Positions 30,701-41,764 of a DNA stretch of 64,000 bases are shown here, one piece after another. Source of the stretch: Tolypocladium sp. Sup5 PDA-1 (taxonomy: Eukaryota > Ascomycota > Sordariomycetes > Hypocreales > Ophiocordycipitaceae); assembly GCA_000750105.3 (NCBI GenBank), contig JPHH03000075.1, positions 62,001 to 126,000 of the forward strand, in the 5' to 3' direction. Every line of letters begins with the position of its first letter. Position 1 is the first letter of the stretch. A program made the translations under genes and the position numbers. The notes under the pieces were generated by a model that made no database searches, was not told the DNA's origin, and saw only the letters and a list, made by a program, of their open reading frames with translations.

Positions 30701-30958
30701 GGGTTCCTGTAGGCACTGCTAACTGGGAAGAATACGGTTCATCTGGTCACGAGCAATTGCAATCGCCATCAATTGCGCATCAGCTGCCGCGGTATGCGGG
30801 GAATCGCCTGGTTTGCGCAGAAGCGACCAGATTGTTTTCCTACAACCGTCTAAGGTGTACCTATGCATCAAAAACCAAAATGCGCTGTATCCAACATACG
30901 TCTATGTAATGAGTGACGCTGTGAGCTCCTTTCATGAACCAAAATTGAACAAATCGCT
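27730..30958. other. Intergenic region between NRPS and bZIP 3' ends; no gene seen
   Basis: About 3.2 kb between two convergent 3' ends. The only frames are short (under 135 codons), lie on both strands, and show no recognisable domain or believable intron pattern. A frame at 28627-28923 (-) contains hydrophobic stretches but nothing supports it as a gene. A cluster of GTGATC/GATCAC motifs lies at 28299-28420. Confidence 0.6.
28299..28420. promoter_or_regulatory. Cluster of five GTGATC/GATCAC hexamers
   Basis: The hexamer or its reverse complement occurs at 28299, 28327, 28343, 28371 and 28415, in mixed orientation with spacings of 28, 16, 28 and 44 bp. That density is well above chance for a 6-mer. 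It could be a binding-site cluster or a remnant of a short repeat; function is unknown. Confidence 0.3.
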
Positions 30959-32770
30959 TCATGCTTTCCTGAAGCAATTGGCAAGCATCTGATGAAGCTT
31001 GTCATTCGGTACGTGGCCGGCACAATTCAACAAGACCATTGCGGCCAGCACTGTACTCGAGCGTTCCCGCGGATTTGAGGGCCGACTGTTGGCAGCCAGG
31101 GCCATGACTAGAGCCCAGGAGTTTGGTTCCTGCAAGGCACACCAGTCAGCCAGAGACGATGGATGACGCTTTGGATAGGCGCGATACACTTACTTCGACT
31201 TGTAGTAACTTCTCCACGTCTGTTAGACTCTCATCTCCGTCTTGCTGCTCCGTAACTACACAGCTGACTTTGGACTTGACGGCTTCGCAACCGCCGGATA
31301 TCTCAGACTGTAACAAGTCTTCCGCTGTTTTTAAAATCTCCTGATAGAAACCGTGCTTTTCCCAGAGTGTCCATTGTCCTGACGCTGAAAATACATCCGC
31401 AAGTACTTTAGGCAGCCGCCTATTGCGACTTAGACGCTGCTGGCTGGCTAGTGCTGATGACTCGGGAAAGATGCTGCTGTAATATGCAGTCACCATAGCA
31501 TCGAAATTGTCGAACCCTGCAGCTTCCACCTCTTCCACGATGGGTTCAAATCGACTCTCTAGCAAAGAATCGTTTCGAATCGGAAGACGCGTACTGGGCT
31601 TCGGATAAGGGTTCGGATCCATCGTCTGGGACACGGGACTTGCAGAGCTGACTTCGCTTGGAAGCGAAGAGATGCCAGGTATTTCTGCGCTCTTGATATC
31701 GCGGTGTAGCTTAGGTCCGGGGACATTGGAGTTCCAGTCTTGCAACGCCGAGTCAAGAGAAAACTCCATTCCCTCTGAACCGGGTCGGATGAAAGGGTCA
31801 AGATTCTTTGGTTCCTCAGGGGGGCTTATGTCGCCAAAGGACGGGGTGTAATTCAGTTCAAGTGCCTCTAGTATGGAACGCCGTCCATCCTCGCATGAAT
31901 TCAGACAAGTTTGGGGAGTTATCAGCTCTCTTCCTCCGTAGCCATGGCTTTTGTCCAGTAAGTGTGACTGCAAGCGCAGGCAGTTGAGGACTAACTCTTG
32001 TGGTACCATGATATAGCTGTCTGAATCAAGCTGTTCTGTCGCATAGAAGTTGTACGGATATGGTCGGGAGACATGTTGCTGTGGAGCAGCGAGGAGAGGC
32101 GAAGTTTGGGGACGTAGAGACTCGTCCATGCTGTAGGTGGGATGGTCGTAGGGAGAAGGATGGAATAGGACCTCAGCGGTCATGTTGGACGTAGGATCAA
32201 TGCCTATTGGCGTCGGCGAGCCGTCGACGCTTGCATCGTAACCTGGAGTCTTGGCATTGTTGCCAGGAGTCTGCGGTTTTATCTCGCAAATAGAAGTGGG
32301 AGTGGTAGAGCTGTGATTCGTGTCATGTGCGTTGGTGTCTTTGCTTTTCTCGAGATCGTCATTTTCGCCGGCGGGTGTCGACATGGGGGCACATGTTGTG
32401 GCGCCAGAAAAGCTGCTCTTTTCAGGCTTCGACTGTCGGCCAGTTTGCGGTCCTTGATTTCGCAGCTTCTCGAGCTCGGCGAGCCGCGACTTCATACGAC
32501 GACCTTTGAAGGCACTTTGTTAGCATTCTACCATCGAACCCGGATATTGCAACCACGGTGCTTGCGCTGAAGGCTCAACCTGCGAGAGGAAGTGGGCGTA
32601 CGGTATGTTCTTTGCGCAATACGGTTTTGTATCCTCTTTTTGACTTTTGGATCTTTGATTTGGGTCCAATCCTCTGGAGGATTGAGCTCCATGGCCGCGA
32701 CTGTAAGGCTGCCTGAATTGCCGTTGCCATTGCTGCCGCCCGTTTTTTGGGTACTGACGGGAGACAACAT
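30959..32770 (-). CDS. Fungal bZIP transcription factor
   Basis: A three-exon gene: 32770-32602, 32503-31194 and 31129-30959, giving 549 residues. Intron 1 (99 nt) splits the basic region; splicing restores RIQNRIAQRTYRRRMKSRL, a typical fungal bZIP basic region with the N-x(7)-R core, followed by a short leucine zipper (LAELEKL). Intron 2 (64 nt, GTAAGT...GCAG) leads to a conserved C-terminal block (NSWALVMALAANS...VLAAMVLLNCAGHVP) found at the end of many fungal bZIP proteins. The middle is Ser/Pro-rich and probably disordered. The ATG at 32770 is the first after an in-frame stop; a second ATG at 32692 is also possible. It is nuclear and probably DNA-binding. It converges on the NRPS gene 3.2 kb away, so control of the peptide pathway is plausible but unproven. 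Confidence 0.88.
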
Positions 32771-34789
32771 GGCTGGGGTATTGGCGTTCGCGGTGAGTAG
32801 TTATGAGGAGAGCGTTAAGAAATCCGGGAGCGGAGAAGGAAAGGGGAGACTTTTCATGTGATAATCCAAGGCAATCGTGGAGAAGCACTGGCTCGGAAAA
32901 TGCAGGCACACCCCTCGGCGGGTTATATCCAACTGCAACGCAAGCCGTAGCCGTTGCTGAGTGGCATCACCACGTTTTTTGGTCAGCACGGCAGCGTCAC
33001 TTACAGCTGCTAGAGACGGACTGCGTACCGGCCATTTCCTGAACTTGGCTTTGAAGGATGCTAACAACAACTGCCCAATACATTGAGGGTGTTCCGACGG
33101 CAGGGCGGCCGGGCGGTTGCGTTTCAGCAGCAAGTGTCCACTGGATACTACCCAGCCAGGGGGAGGGGGTACACGTTGCCGTGCCTGTTGCGGCTGGTGG
33201 GCGCCTGCGGCATCGACATGGAGGCCTGCAGGCTGGGCGGTTTAGTACCTCTTCCGCCGCGTGGCCGACTAAGGTACGGACTACTCCGCGGAGCTGACCT
33301 GCAAGGACGCCACAGCGTCGCGCCCCATCCAGTTACTCGTACGAAGTACATGCACGGGGTTGCGAGGTCCTGATCCAATGCGCCGTCCAATAGGTAGCGT
33401 GTGATGGGAGGGATCCGGTAAGGCATTCATGACGATTTCCGACTGGCGGCGCTGGCTGGCTGGCCCGCCGGCAATTGAAGGTTGTGGATTCGTGCAGCGG
33501 GGCAACGGCGATTACGTGAATTTCTCAGCGCCCGCTGCGATTTAGCGAGGTTTGCTCCTATACGAGATTAATGGGAACTGTCCTAGGAAGTACTATGCTC
33601 TTGGCAACCAGCCGGAGAATGAATGGACACCAGCTGCGCAGAGGTAGAAGTATCGTGGCCGCCAAAATCGTTTCCCTGATCTTTTAGAGCATTTTGGAGC
33701 AAAGGTACGTATACTTTTACGTCGGTATCTGCATGGGGCGTGCGTCTCTCACTGGTAGCATCGGGTGTATGAGTTAGGCGTTCATTTATAGTACCACGAC
33801 CTACTTATTCCGCTGCCTTCGTCTTTGCTACAGCGTATAGTCCGTACGTACTATACAATACCACATTTGCGGACAAGCACGTTGCTAGAAGACCCTGCTC
33901 TTGTTGGGTTGCAACGGAGGATCAGGAATACTACCCCAGCAGGCTTTCAGCTCAGCCTCTGCGGCATGTCTCGACGGCAACCGCCGAGTAATGCAACAAG
34001 AAGTGACGATCAAGTTTGATAGGTCTAAAAAGTGGTCTGCTGTACTCCATACGGTGTCGGCATATGTATTGCGCTGATGTCACGTAATTAACAAGGCGCC
34101 TCGTGATGTCATCTGCGATCAAGACATTTGCGCGTTGAGACGGTATTGCTACTATTAGTTCGTCCGCCTTTAGCGATTGACACGAACAAACTTGTGTGGC
34201 CACTTGATCAGCACCTGTCACTAACCAGCGTGATAATCTACCGAACCCAATGGCTGCCGCACTAGCGGCGAGCCAGTAAGCAAATTTCCAAATACCGTGT
34301 CTGATGGGCAATTTCTTCACCTGAATTGAAGCAGGGGCAAGCGGCTTGGCGGCTGAAGTCTTACATGTAGTTCGGAGGGACCTAGTCAGTGGCGTCTGCA
34401 CTGGACGAACCCAAATTGGGCCGCCGCCTGCAGACTGCTTATTCCACGAGGCGGTGTAATTATCGCGCAGAACGACAGTCTCCCCCCGACAGGGCATAAC
34501 CAGTGACTCAAGCGACAACCAGTGCCAGACACGCTTACTCGCCGGTATCATTGCTAACTTGCCACTTCAATCTTGGCATCAAACCTGGTGAATAAGCACT
34601 TTAAATAAGCCACTGACCTTGCAACCAGGGATTTACCGAGTGTAAGCTGCAGCTCTTTCAGTGATGGTAACTGGATGAAGGAACTGGCACGAGATTACTA
34701 GTTGACTGATGAATGAACTGTGATACTCCTTTAGAGTTTACCTAGTACTAAGTGTAATTAAACGTGCACTTAGAAGAAACAGCTTTGCC
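32771..34789. other. Intergenic, no supported gene; contains bZIP promoter
   Basis: Includes the bZIP upstream region and a GC-rich stretch around 33090-33320. The longest frame, 33952-34551 (-), 199 codons, has no domain, signal peptide or family resemblance that I recognise, and I do not call it. Confidence 0.5.
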
Positions 34790-35047
34790 ATGATACGAAA
34801 AGATGGAGATAGGGATGATCCGTATACCCGTTCTAACAAAAATTCTTCTCCAGGAGACGCCCAAGTCGCAGCGCAGTTACAAGGGTACATCACGTCTTTT
34901 GTCAAGAGTGGAGATTCCGGGTTTCCTAGATATGGGAAGAATGCCAACGTTACTTTCAGAGTCGTGAATAACACAGCCCCTACTGATGTTGTAGATCCGG
35001 TGGTAAATGAAAGGTGTGATTGGTGGCAGTTGGCACTGTACCAGTGA
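34790..35047 (+). pseudogene. C-terminal remnant of a type-B carboxylesterase
   Basis: An 85-codon frame carries the conserved end of fungal type-B carboxylesterases/lipases: DPYTRSNKNSSPGDAQVAA, then LQGYITSFVKSGD, a PRYG segment, and RCDWWQLALYQ before the stop. These enzymes are normally about 550 residues, with a GESAGG serine elbow and catalytic Glu and His further upstream. None of that is found in the preceding 1 kb. The piece is therefore an orphan C-terminal exon or a gene fragment, and probably not functional. The assignment rests on remembered family sequence patterns. Confidence 0.6.
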
Positions 35048-35304
35048 AAAATCTCAAGTATGATCCAGGGGAGGGGAGCAGGGTGCTTGCAATTTTTGGG
35101 GAAATGTAGGTGTCTCTTCTTTTTCATCAACTGTATTACATAGAGTACATACATTATAGGCCAAAGGATCCGGAGACTGTGTTTACCAACTGTTGCATTA
35201 CTTACTTTATGTGCTGGGAGCGTGTGCCAGCCGCCTGATATCGCCTCAATTTATGATTCCACCACAGGTACAGTGCAGTGATGTCTGGCATTGCTGATTC
35301 CAGA

Positions 35305-36440
35305 TCAGCTCAATATCACTTTAGCCTCAAAAGCAGTTTTTTCCGTGATCTGTTTTAGCAGCTTCCTAATCCACGCAAGCTCTGGCTCAACAGATGCAAA
35401 CTCTCTCCGTGCTAAACGTACTGGGAAGAGCAAAAATAGAGGCCCTACAATACTAGCGCGGTTACTTGGGTGGAATGCGGCTGAGAGGCAAAGATCTATT
35501 GCAGCAGCCCGTTTCGAATCGCCTGAGTCCGTGTTCACCTAGAGGGTTAGTTTTAGGTCGAATGGGGCCGATGATGTTGAGTGTGAATATGTCAGGGACG
35601 ATCGTGCCAAGTTCCTCAGCCAAGTCCAGAAGAATGAGCAATATAGCATTGTAGAGTGTCACCTCGGTGGCGCGCGACAGGTTGACAAAGTGTAGCACTG
35701 TCGGGTGAAACGGAGAGTGCGGCGGTTACGAGACTTGGTGACGTACAGCCGGGTTGGCCGCTCCCCAGGCTCGCCGGAACGTGTACAGCTCACGGAGCAA
35801 CTCCGTGACATGAACTCGAAGGCGTGACCTGGTGGCGATCTGAGTGATGCTATCGTCCTGTTGGATTTATAGATCCTTGTCTTCGCAAATACCGGGAACG
35901 AATCACTGGAGGTCGACGAGCTGGTCTAGTGCTCTTTTGCTTATAGGATCGAGAACCCACGGGGTGTCTCGCCAGCCGCCTTCCTCAAGAAATGTGCGGC
36001 TCCGATCCATGAAAGCCTGGACTACCTAAGTTTTACGGAGATATCATCGTTAGGATCTTAATAAACGCACTATCACCGACCGTGCTGGGAGGAATATTGA
36101 TTTGGCAGGCTGTATTTAATAATGATGTGGCTTCAGGGGCCCGTGGGCAATGATTTGCTGTAGTCCATGGGCATGCTTGCGCCACGCGGTCTTGAAGGTG
36201 AAGGTATCCAGCTGGAAGAATGAGTTTGGAGGCTATCCACGGTAGTGAAATTTTGACAAGGAAATACCTCGTAAATACTCAAATTCACTAATGCGAGCAC
36301 GTGGGTGTTGCCTGGCTTCAACCAGGGGTCTGACAGATCTTTGTTCAGCTGCTTCAGAGCAGCTCCGCAGACCCCGTTGACCTTGGACGGCTGATGGGAA
36401 AATCTGCGGCCAAAAAAGCGCTAACGGCAGAGCCTTCATT
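35305..36440 (-). pseudogene. Decayed fungal C6-type transcription factor (C-terminal half)
   Basis: Four collinear blocks on the minus strand match the regulatory region of fungal Zn2Cys6 factors. About 36375-36250 has LKQLNKDLSD and HVLALVNLSIYEVF. 36010-35903 has FLEEGGWRDTPWVLDP. About 35665-35520 has VTLYNAILLILLDLAEELG and NPLGEHGL. About 35510-35305 has RAAAIDLCLSAAF, GPLFLLFPVRLARREF and ELAWIRKLLKQI. The last two blocks are in different frames, with a break near 35530, and stop codons separate the earlier blocks. No zinc-cluster N-terminus was found upstream. It looks like a dead gene; family assignment is by motif memory. Confidence 0.6.
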
Positions 36441-37982
36441 GATTAAGCTGCATTCGAGCCGGGATCAGATCCGACAAAGAGCCGTGGCTCGAACGGTCTA
36501 TCGCCCATGGTAGCCCGTTCATCACCGAAAATTAAATATGCGAGCTGAAAAGCCTCTTCATCTGATGGCACGGCTGCCGGTCTCAATTGCTGAGGCATAT
36601 CCCGAGTACTGCAAGACAATGCCTTCCCAGTTTGTCTCCGCTCCTCTTTGGCTTTTTATGGCAACGGCCGAAGACTTGGATAGGCTGTGTTAGGCCGTGT
36701 GCACGCAGGTTGTACTGTTTTTTGGCATGCATTCTTTGGCAGACTATACAGTGAGGTCTCTTCGGCAGACTCTACGATGCGGTTAGCAAAAGGTGCAGGA
36801 TAGAAGAGCCTGCTCTGGGGCTCGATAGATAGGAAATAATTGTAGATGAGGCAATCGCAGTGGCAATCGTAGTCGAGGCAAGAGACGATGAATCGTGTGA
36901 GACCAGATGGCATGTGGGTGCTAGAATTCCAGTGCAAAGAGCCATGCTACTATGCTTTGGGGCAGTTGGGGCCAGATGCGGATCTGAACGAGCCATCAAG
37001 ACGGACTTGCGATCTATCTCACTCTGGGTCAGCGGCCAAGCAATTGTGTCATCTGCTCGGAAAGCGTCCAGCATAGCTGAGGTCATCAAAGTCGGAGCAT
37101 CGGAAGAACGGCACAGCAGACGCTCGCGCAAGAGGGGTATTGGAAGGTGTCGTTCGAACTAGAGGCATTTAATTCACCGAAGGCTGAACGCACGAATACG
37201 GTGGTCACAATACATAAAGGTCATGGCCAGGGGAGAACAGAGTTTAATGCGAGCTCAGGATAGAACGCCTCACCCGGGTCTTCCTCTTGACCCGAATTCA
37301 TCTCCATCCCAGCCAGTCTCAGATGGTACAGCAGTTGATTGCGTTAGCCCCGACCGATTCACAGGATGCTAAGCTTTTCGATCGAGTTACCCCAGAAAAC
37401 AGCTCCACGCACCTGCCCCTGGCATCTCAATCGCGACTGATATCTGTAGCAATGCCCCGTACTCCGTGCTATCTCATACTCGAAGCGGTCTCCGGCCGAG
37501 AGTATGCTGGAACCTGCCTGTTTAGTCTAAGCAATCCGGGGCTAATAGCGATTGTCGGCAGAAGTTGCCGTACCCCCCTCATTCTCTCGCGGCGTATTTT
37601 TGCCGCAGGTCCCGGGAAAGGCGAACTTGATCGCTAGCTTCCAAGTCCGGTGCCACCTTGGGAGATCTCCCGAAACATCTCTAAAAAGGACTGCCTATTT
37701 AGGAAGTTTTGTATTGTTTGGAACCCGTCGGACACCGACCGTCGACATTGCCATAAAGTTTTGCTACAGCTTTTTAGGAAGTTCAACGGCTCGGAAGTAA
37801 TTCACACGATACGTCGTTTCTACGATATGTTGGTAGTACGGCCGCCAATTTGAACTTCAGGTCATAGATATAAATTGAACAGTTAATCCACGACTTCGAA
37901 TTGACCTAAGCCTCATCATCGCTATCCAGCATCCCAGTTCCCTTCCTCTTTGATACATTCTATCACAAGGCAAACCGCCAAG
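36441..37982. other. Intergenic, no supported gene
   Basis: Short frames on both strands (for example 36772-37131 minus and 36860-37162 plus) overlap each other and show no recognisable domain. The right end is the promoter of the aspartic protease, with an AT-rich TATA-like stretch near 37865-37880. Confidence 0.5.
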
Positions 37983-39244
37983 ATGCAGACCACCTTTGGG
38001 GCTTTTCTCGTCTCGTTGATGGCGACAACCTCGCTGGCCGCGGCTCTTCCTGCAGCGCCATCCGGCAAGTCCTCGGTCAAGGCTGCTCACAACCCCAACT
38101 ACAAGGCTCATGGGCCTCTTGCACTCGCCAAGGCCTACCGCAAGTTCAAAAAGCCGCTGCCCAAGGATCTTGCCGCTGCCGTCGCCCACCTTGACAAACG
38201 CCAGAGCACCGGCTCCGACCCCAATATCCCTCAGCAGTACGACAGCGAGTACCTTGCTTCCGTCCAGATCGGAACGCCTGCTCAGACCCTAAACCTCGAC
38301 TTTGACACCGGTTCGAGTGATCTGTGGGTCTTTAGCACTGAGACTCCCTCAAACCAAGTCAATGGCCAGACCCTGTACAATCCTGGGTCCAGCTCGTCGG
38401 CCCAGCAGCTTTCGGGAGAGACTTGGAGCATCACGTATGGCGACCAGAGCAGCTCCAGTGGAGATGTCTACAGCGATATTGTCAGCGTCGGGGGCGTAAC
38501 CGTCAACAATCAAGCCGTTGAGTCTGCCCAGCAGGTTTCTGCCCAGTTCTCCAACGGCCCGTCTTCTGGACTCCTTGGTCTGGCATTCAGCTCCATCAAC
38601 ACAGTCAAGCCCGACCAGCAGCAAACATTCTTCGATAATGCCAAGCCGAATCTGGCGCAGCCGCTGTTTACCGCCAACTTGAAGCACGGCCAGGGTATGT
38701 GGCCCAAATCTCCATCATCCTGGAATGACAAAACTAACTACTTTTCATAGATGGCACTTACAACTTTGGATACATTGACGACTCGGAGCACACTGGAGCC
38801 ATCACCTACACTGCTGTTGACAATAGCCAGGGATTCTGGGGCTGGACCTCGCCAGGCTATGCCGTCGGTCAGGGGCCAGTCAATGGCAACTCCGTCACAG
38901 GCATTGCAGACACCGGTACGACGCTGCTGCTGTTGCCGGATAATGTTGTTAGCGACTACTACGGGCAAGTCAGTGGAGCCAGCTACGACAGCACCCAGGG
39001 GGGCTACACATTCAGCTGCAGCGCCAGTCTTCCCGACTTTATCTTTGGCGTTGAGAGCTCGAGCATCACCATCCCAGGCAGCTACATCAACTATGCTCCC
39101 ACCGACTCTTCTGGGCAGACGTGCTTTGGCGGTATCCAGAGCAGCAGCGGAGTTGGCATTAATATCTTTGGAGATATTGCGCTCAAGGCCGCGCTTGTTG
39201 TTTTCAATGCTGGAAACCTGCAGCTGGGCTGGGGACAGAAATGA
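37983..39244 (+). CDS. Secreted pepsin-like aspartic protease (A1 family)
   Basis: Two exons, 37983-38694 and 38751-39244, joined across a 56-nt intron (GTATGT, branch ACTAAC, ATAG), give 401 residues. The chosen ATG begins a hydrophobic signal peptide (about residues 1-20); an upstream in-frame ATG-less extension is not needed. A propeptide of about 55 residues ends at a Lys-Arg site before the mature enzyme. Both catalytic aspartates are present: DFDTGSSDLWV in exon 1 and ADTGTTLLLLP in exon 2. The flap tyrosine lies in SITYGDQSSS. A single disulfide is likely between the Cys in FSCSASLP and the Cys in GQTCFGG. This is a typical acid protease secreted by saprophytic or pathogenic ascomycetes, and it appears intact. 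Confidence 0.95.
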
Positions 39245-39369
39245 GCGGTGGATATTGTCGCGTGGTGCGGTTCCGATTCAGGGGTCAATATTGTGGGGTA
39301 AAATACAGCATCAGAGTCCCAATTCTTAATCGATTGAAGCCTTGATTGACGGCATTCGTGTAAGTGAAA

Positions 39370-40020
39370 TCATCCCCTATTTACCTTCCTGCTGGCCTCT
39401 GTACCTAGACAGAGGTTCTCTTGCTTTTTCCCAGCCCTAGCTGGAGGTCTAACTATTGGTATGACTCTTAACGGCGAAGCATAGAAGACTTCGAAAAGCC
39501 AGTAGCACAGTGGTGATTGCGTTAGATTAAATATCAAGACGCCGTCAGCAGAAAAGGAAACTCCGGACATTTCGTTGCCCATTGCCGTGTTGGCGGAAAC
39601 TGACAAGAGCGTCACTACATTGCCTCCCGTTGAACACGGAGCTGCGGATTCCTTCTCGTTTGTTTTCGCCTTTATTAGGAACCGCTCTGACGTATGCGGC
39701 TCATCAGCCCCCAGCTCCTCATATACTCGCATAAGAGGATCGTGCAGAAGAAGCTCATGGTGTAGCCATTGCTCGCATTGAGGATCAGAACACCCAACCA
39801 ACGCCTTGTCTGTTTCGCCGGTGGTTTGGCATCTACAAGTGAGGTTAATGGCAATATCCGAGAGGTAAGTATTCATGTTATCCCATGGGACAACAGCAAG
39901 CACGTGGGAATCGTACAGAAAGTTGACGTGTACGGCAGTCAAAAGACCTGTTCATTGTCTGACTCCACACTGGTTGACAGTCGCACGCATGACAACGCTG
40001 GCAACGTGGATGATGTCCAC
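39370..40020 (-). pseudogene. Decayed BAH/PHD-finger protein fragment
   Basis: The minus strand has a 190-codon frame with a cysteine-rich block, CRCQTTGETDKALVGCSDPQCEQWLHHELL, read here in two parts: C-R-C...GCSDPQCEQW and LLHDPLMRVYEELG. It resembles the PHD-finger half of fungal BAH-PHD chromatin proteins. Just upstream, a short piece with VDIIHVASVV resembles the end of their BAH domain, but it is cut off by a TGA. The expected Cys of the WLHxxC position is Leu. These gene families often leave degenerate copies. Function is likely lost. The match is from family memory. Confidence 0.45.
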
Positions 40021-40070
40021 TAGGGCTTAATTCAGTAGCGCCAGTAAAAAAGTAGAAAAGATGCACCATG

Positions 40071-40632
40071 TCAGCTGTGTTCCATCCCGTCGGGCCCCGT
40101 CAACTCATACGGAGGTGGAGGGTCCATAACGAGAACATCCAGAGACGCCCGGACATACTGCATGTCGCATGGTGCGTCAGTAACTAGATCGCTCCAGGAT
40201 TGGGAGAGAGAGTACCTGTATTGTCCCCTCTAAACCTCTGGAAATACCAGCCACAATGTCAACCGAATGGGCGATCTTTAATAAGCACGACACGGGGGTT
40301 GGCGGGGATTCGACGGCCACAAAGCTCCCCCACACACCCAGATCCAACTCAAAATGCTCACCCTCAACTCGCACGGCCCCATTTATACTGCTTCCGTGAC
40401 GAACTTCTGATATATGCCGCGAAGTGATGCCCAAGTATACAGTCACGGAGACCCGTAGTTTTATATCCACGCTGCGAACGTAGATATCGTCGCCTCGTAG
40501 TATCTCCGGTGGTGTATATAGAACTATTCGTACTGGCGTCGAATGCCCTAGAATCAGAACTGGCGGTTGGGGGAGAATGAGCTCAACTTGTAAGGCTGGC
40601 GAGTATAGAGGCAGCCTTACATCCGAACTCAC
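40071..40632 (-). CDS. Arrestin-like protein, 5' end unresolved
   Basis: Exon 40632-40216 and exon 40157-40071 are joined across a 58-nt intron (GTACTC, branch ACTGAC, GCAG), giving about 167 residues. It resembles the arrestin fold of small fungal proteins: LPQPPVLILGHSTPVRI, then DDIYVRSVDIKLR, LDLGVWGSF, a GISRGLEGTIQ segment, and a C-terminal PPPPYEL motif. PPxY-type motifs recruit Rsp5-like ubiquitin ligases in alpha-arrestins; here the core is PPPPY. No ATG exists in the frame: a TAA lies upstream, and the frame begins at GTG 40632. An upstream exon or a 5' truncation is required. Upstream on this strand lies the intron-like repeat array. Confidence 0.55.
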
Positions 40633-40787
40633 CTGACGGGCTTTCGTGGGGTCATTGGTAACAGCTTATCCGACCGACGCTTCCGGGTATCTCGGATATA
40701 CAGGAGCAGCCGGCACAATAATAGTCAGCTTTTCAAAAATGAATCGCGGAAGCACCCTACTTGCCAGGTAATTATTAGACAGACGCG

Positions 40788-40815
40788 TATGTATGTGTGC
40801 GTGTGTGTGTGTGTA
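40788..40815. repeat. (GT)n microsatellite
   Basis: An interrupted GT/TG dinucleotide tract. Confidence 0.9.
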
Positions 40816-40896
40816 TTGCGAGCTGACAGCTGGGTGACGGGACTGAGAGATGGGAGGTGGCATGGGCAGTGAAAGTCCCCGTTGGGTAAAGAAAGT

Positions 40897-41764
40897 CACC
40901 TACAAGCTGTAGTCGGAGACTGTATCAGTATACCTCAGTCAGAGTCTTTGTTAATCCGAGATAGTCGCTTTCACACTTTGGTTACCAGCAAAATTAGCCC
41001 AACATCAGTGATTGTCATCGTGAAGTAGAAGTCACTCACGTGCTACAACGGCAAGCCTACATTAGCACACGGCCAGCGGCTAGACACCATCCACCACACG
41101 ATTGCCATTTACTCCCTATAGTCATCAGTCGCATCAGTATATACCTGGCAGCCGGTCTCTACCATTGAAGGAATAAACTCACACGCTGTAAAGACAAAGA
41201 ATATATTAGCGCCGTCAGCCAGACATTATCAGGCAATCAAAATACCTACGCACTACATTGGCCGGCCGCGTCAGTATGTCGCTGGCAGGGTCCTTGTGAG
41301 TCGGAGGAAGCCACGTAAACACTACAAACGGTTAGGCGCGTCAGCAGCTCGCCCACCGCCAGGAATGAGACTTTTCGTCCATGGAAGTCACTTACACTCT
41401 ATAGTCGCCATGTACATCAACTTGCAGCTACCAGCAAATCTCTTCATGGATTAGGTTGGGAACACTTACTCCCTTTATTTGCCAAATATATTCGCAAGCC
41501 ACCAAGCGTGACACGTCTGTCGTTCAAGGAAAATACGCACATCATATGATTGTGAATAGTCTCGGCAAGCTGCCAGTAGACACAGAACGTCCTTACTTGG
41601 GGCGGGGCACTTACAGGCTATGATCACAAGATACATCAGCATGCAACCATCAGCCAGAGAACCCCATATCTGGTCAAGCCAAGGACACTTACTCCCTATA
41701 GTTGCCAGGTTTGTCAACAAGATTTGGCAATTAGACTGTTGACCGATGAAACCACCTACACACT
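40897..41764 (-). repeat. Degenerate tandem array of about 70-bp units with paired splice-like signals
   Basis: Ten clear and about three decayed units repeat at roughly 67-78 bp. Read on the minus strand, each has a branch-like CTGAT/CTGAC, 11-14 nt later an AG, exactly three variable bases, then a donor-like GTRRGT. Junctions lie at plus positions near 40897, 41033, 41106, 41176, 41243, 41389, 41463, 41608, 41686 and 41753. Gaps of about twice the period mark decayed copies near 40964, 41314 and 41535. The DNA between the signals is strongly diverged. No family is recognised. Confidence 0.7.

Noticed and set aside
33952..34551. A 199-codon minus-strand frame
   Set aside because: No signal peptide, domain, low-complexity bias or conserved motif; not enough to call a gene.
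36656..37162. Zinc-cluster N-terminus for the relict C6 factor
   Set aside because: No C-x2-C-x6-C pattern in any minus-strand frame of this stretch.
40897..41764. CRISPR-like array
   Set aside because: The DNA is eukaryotic, the conserved core is short and degenerate, and unit length varies; the repeat-spacer form of CRISPR is absent.
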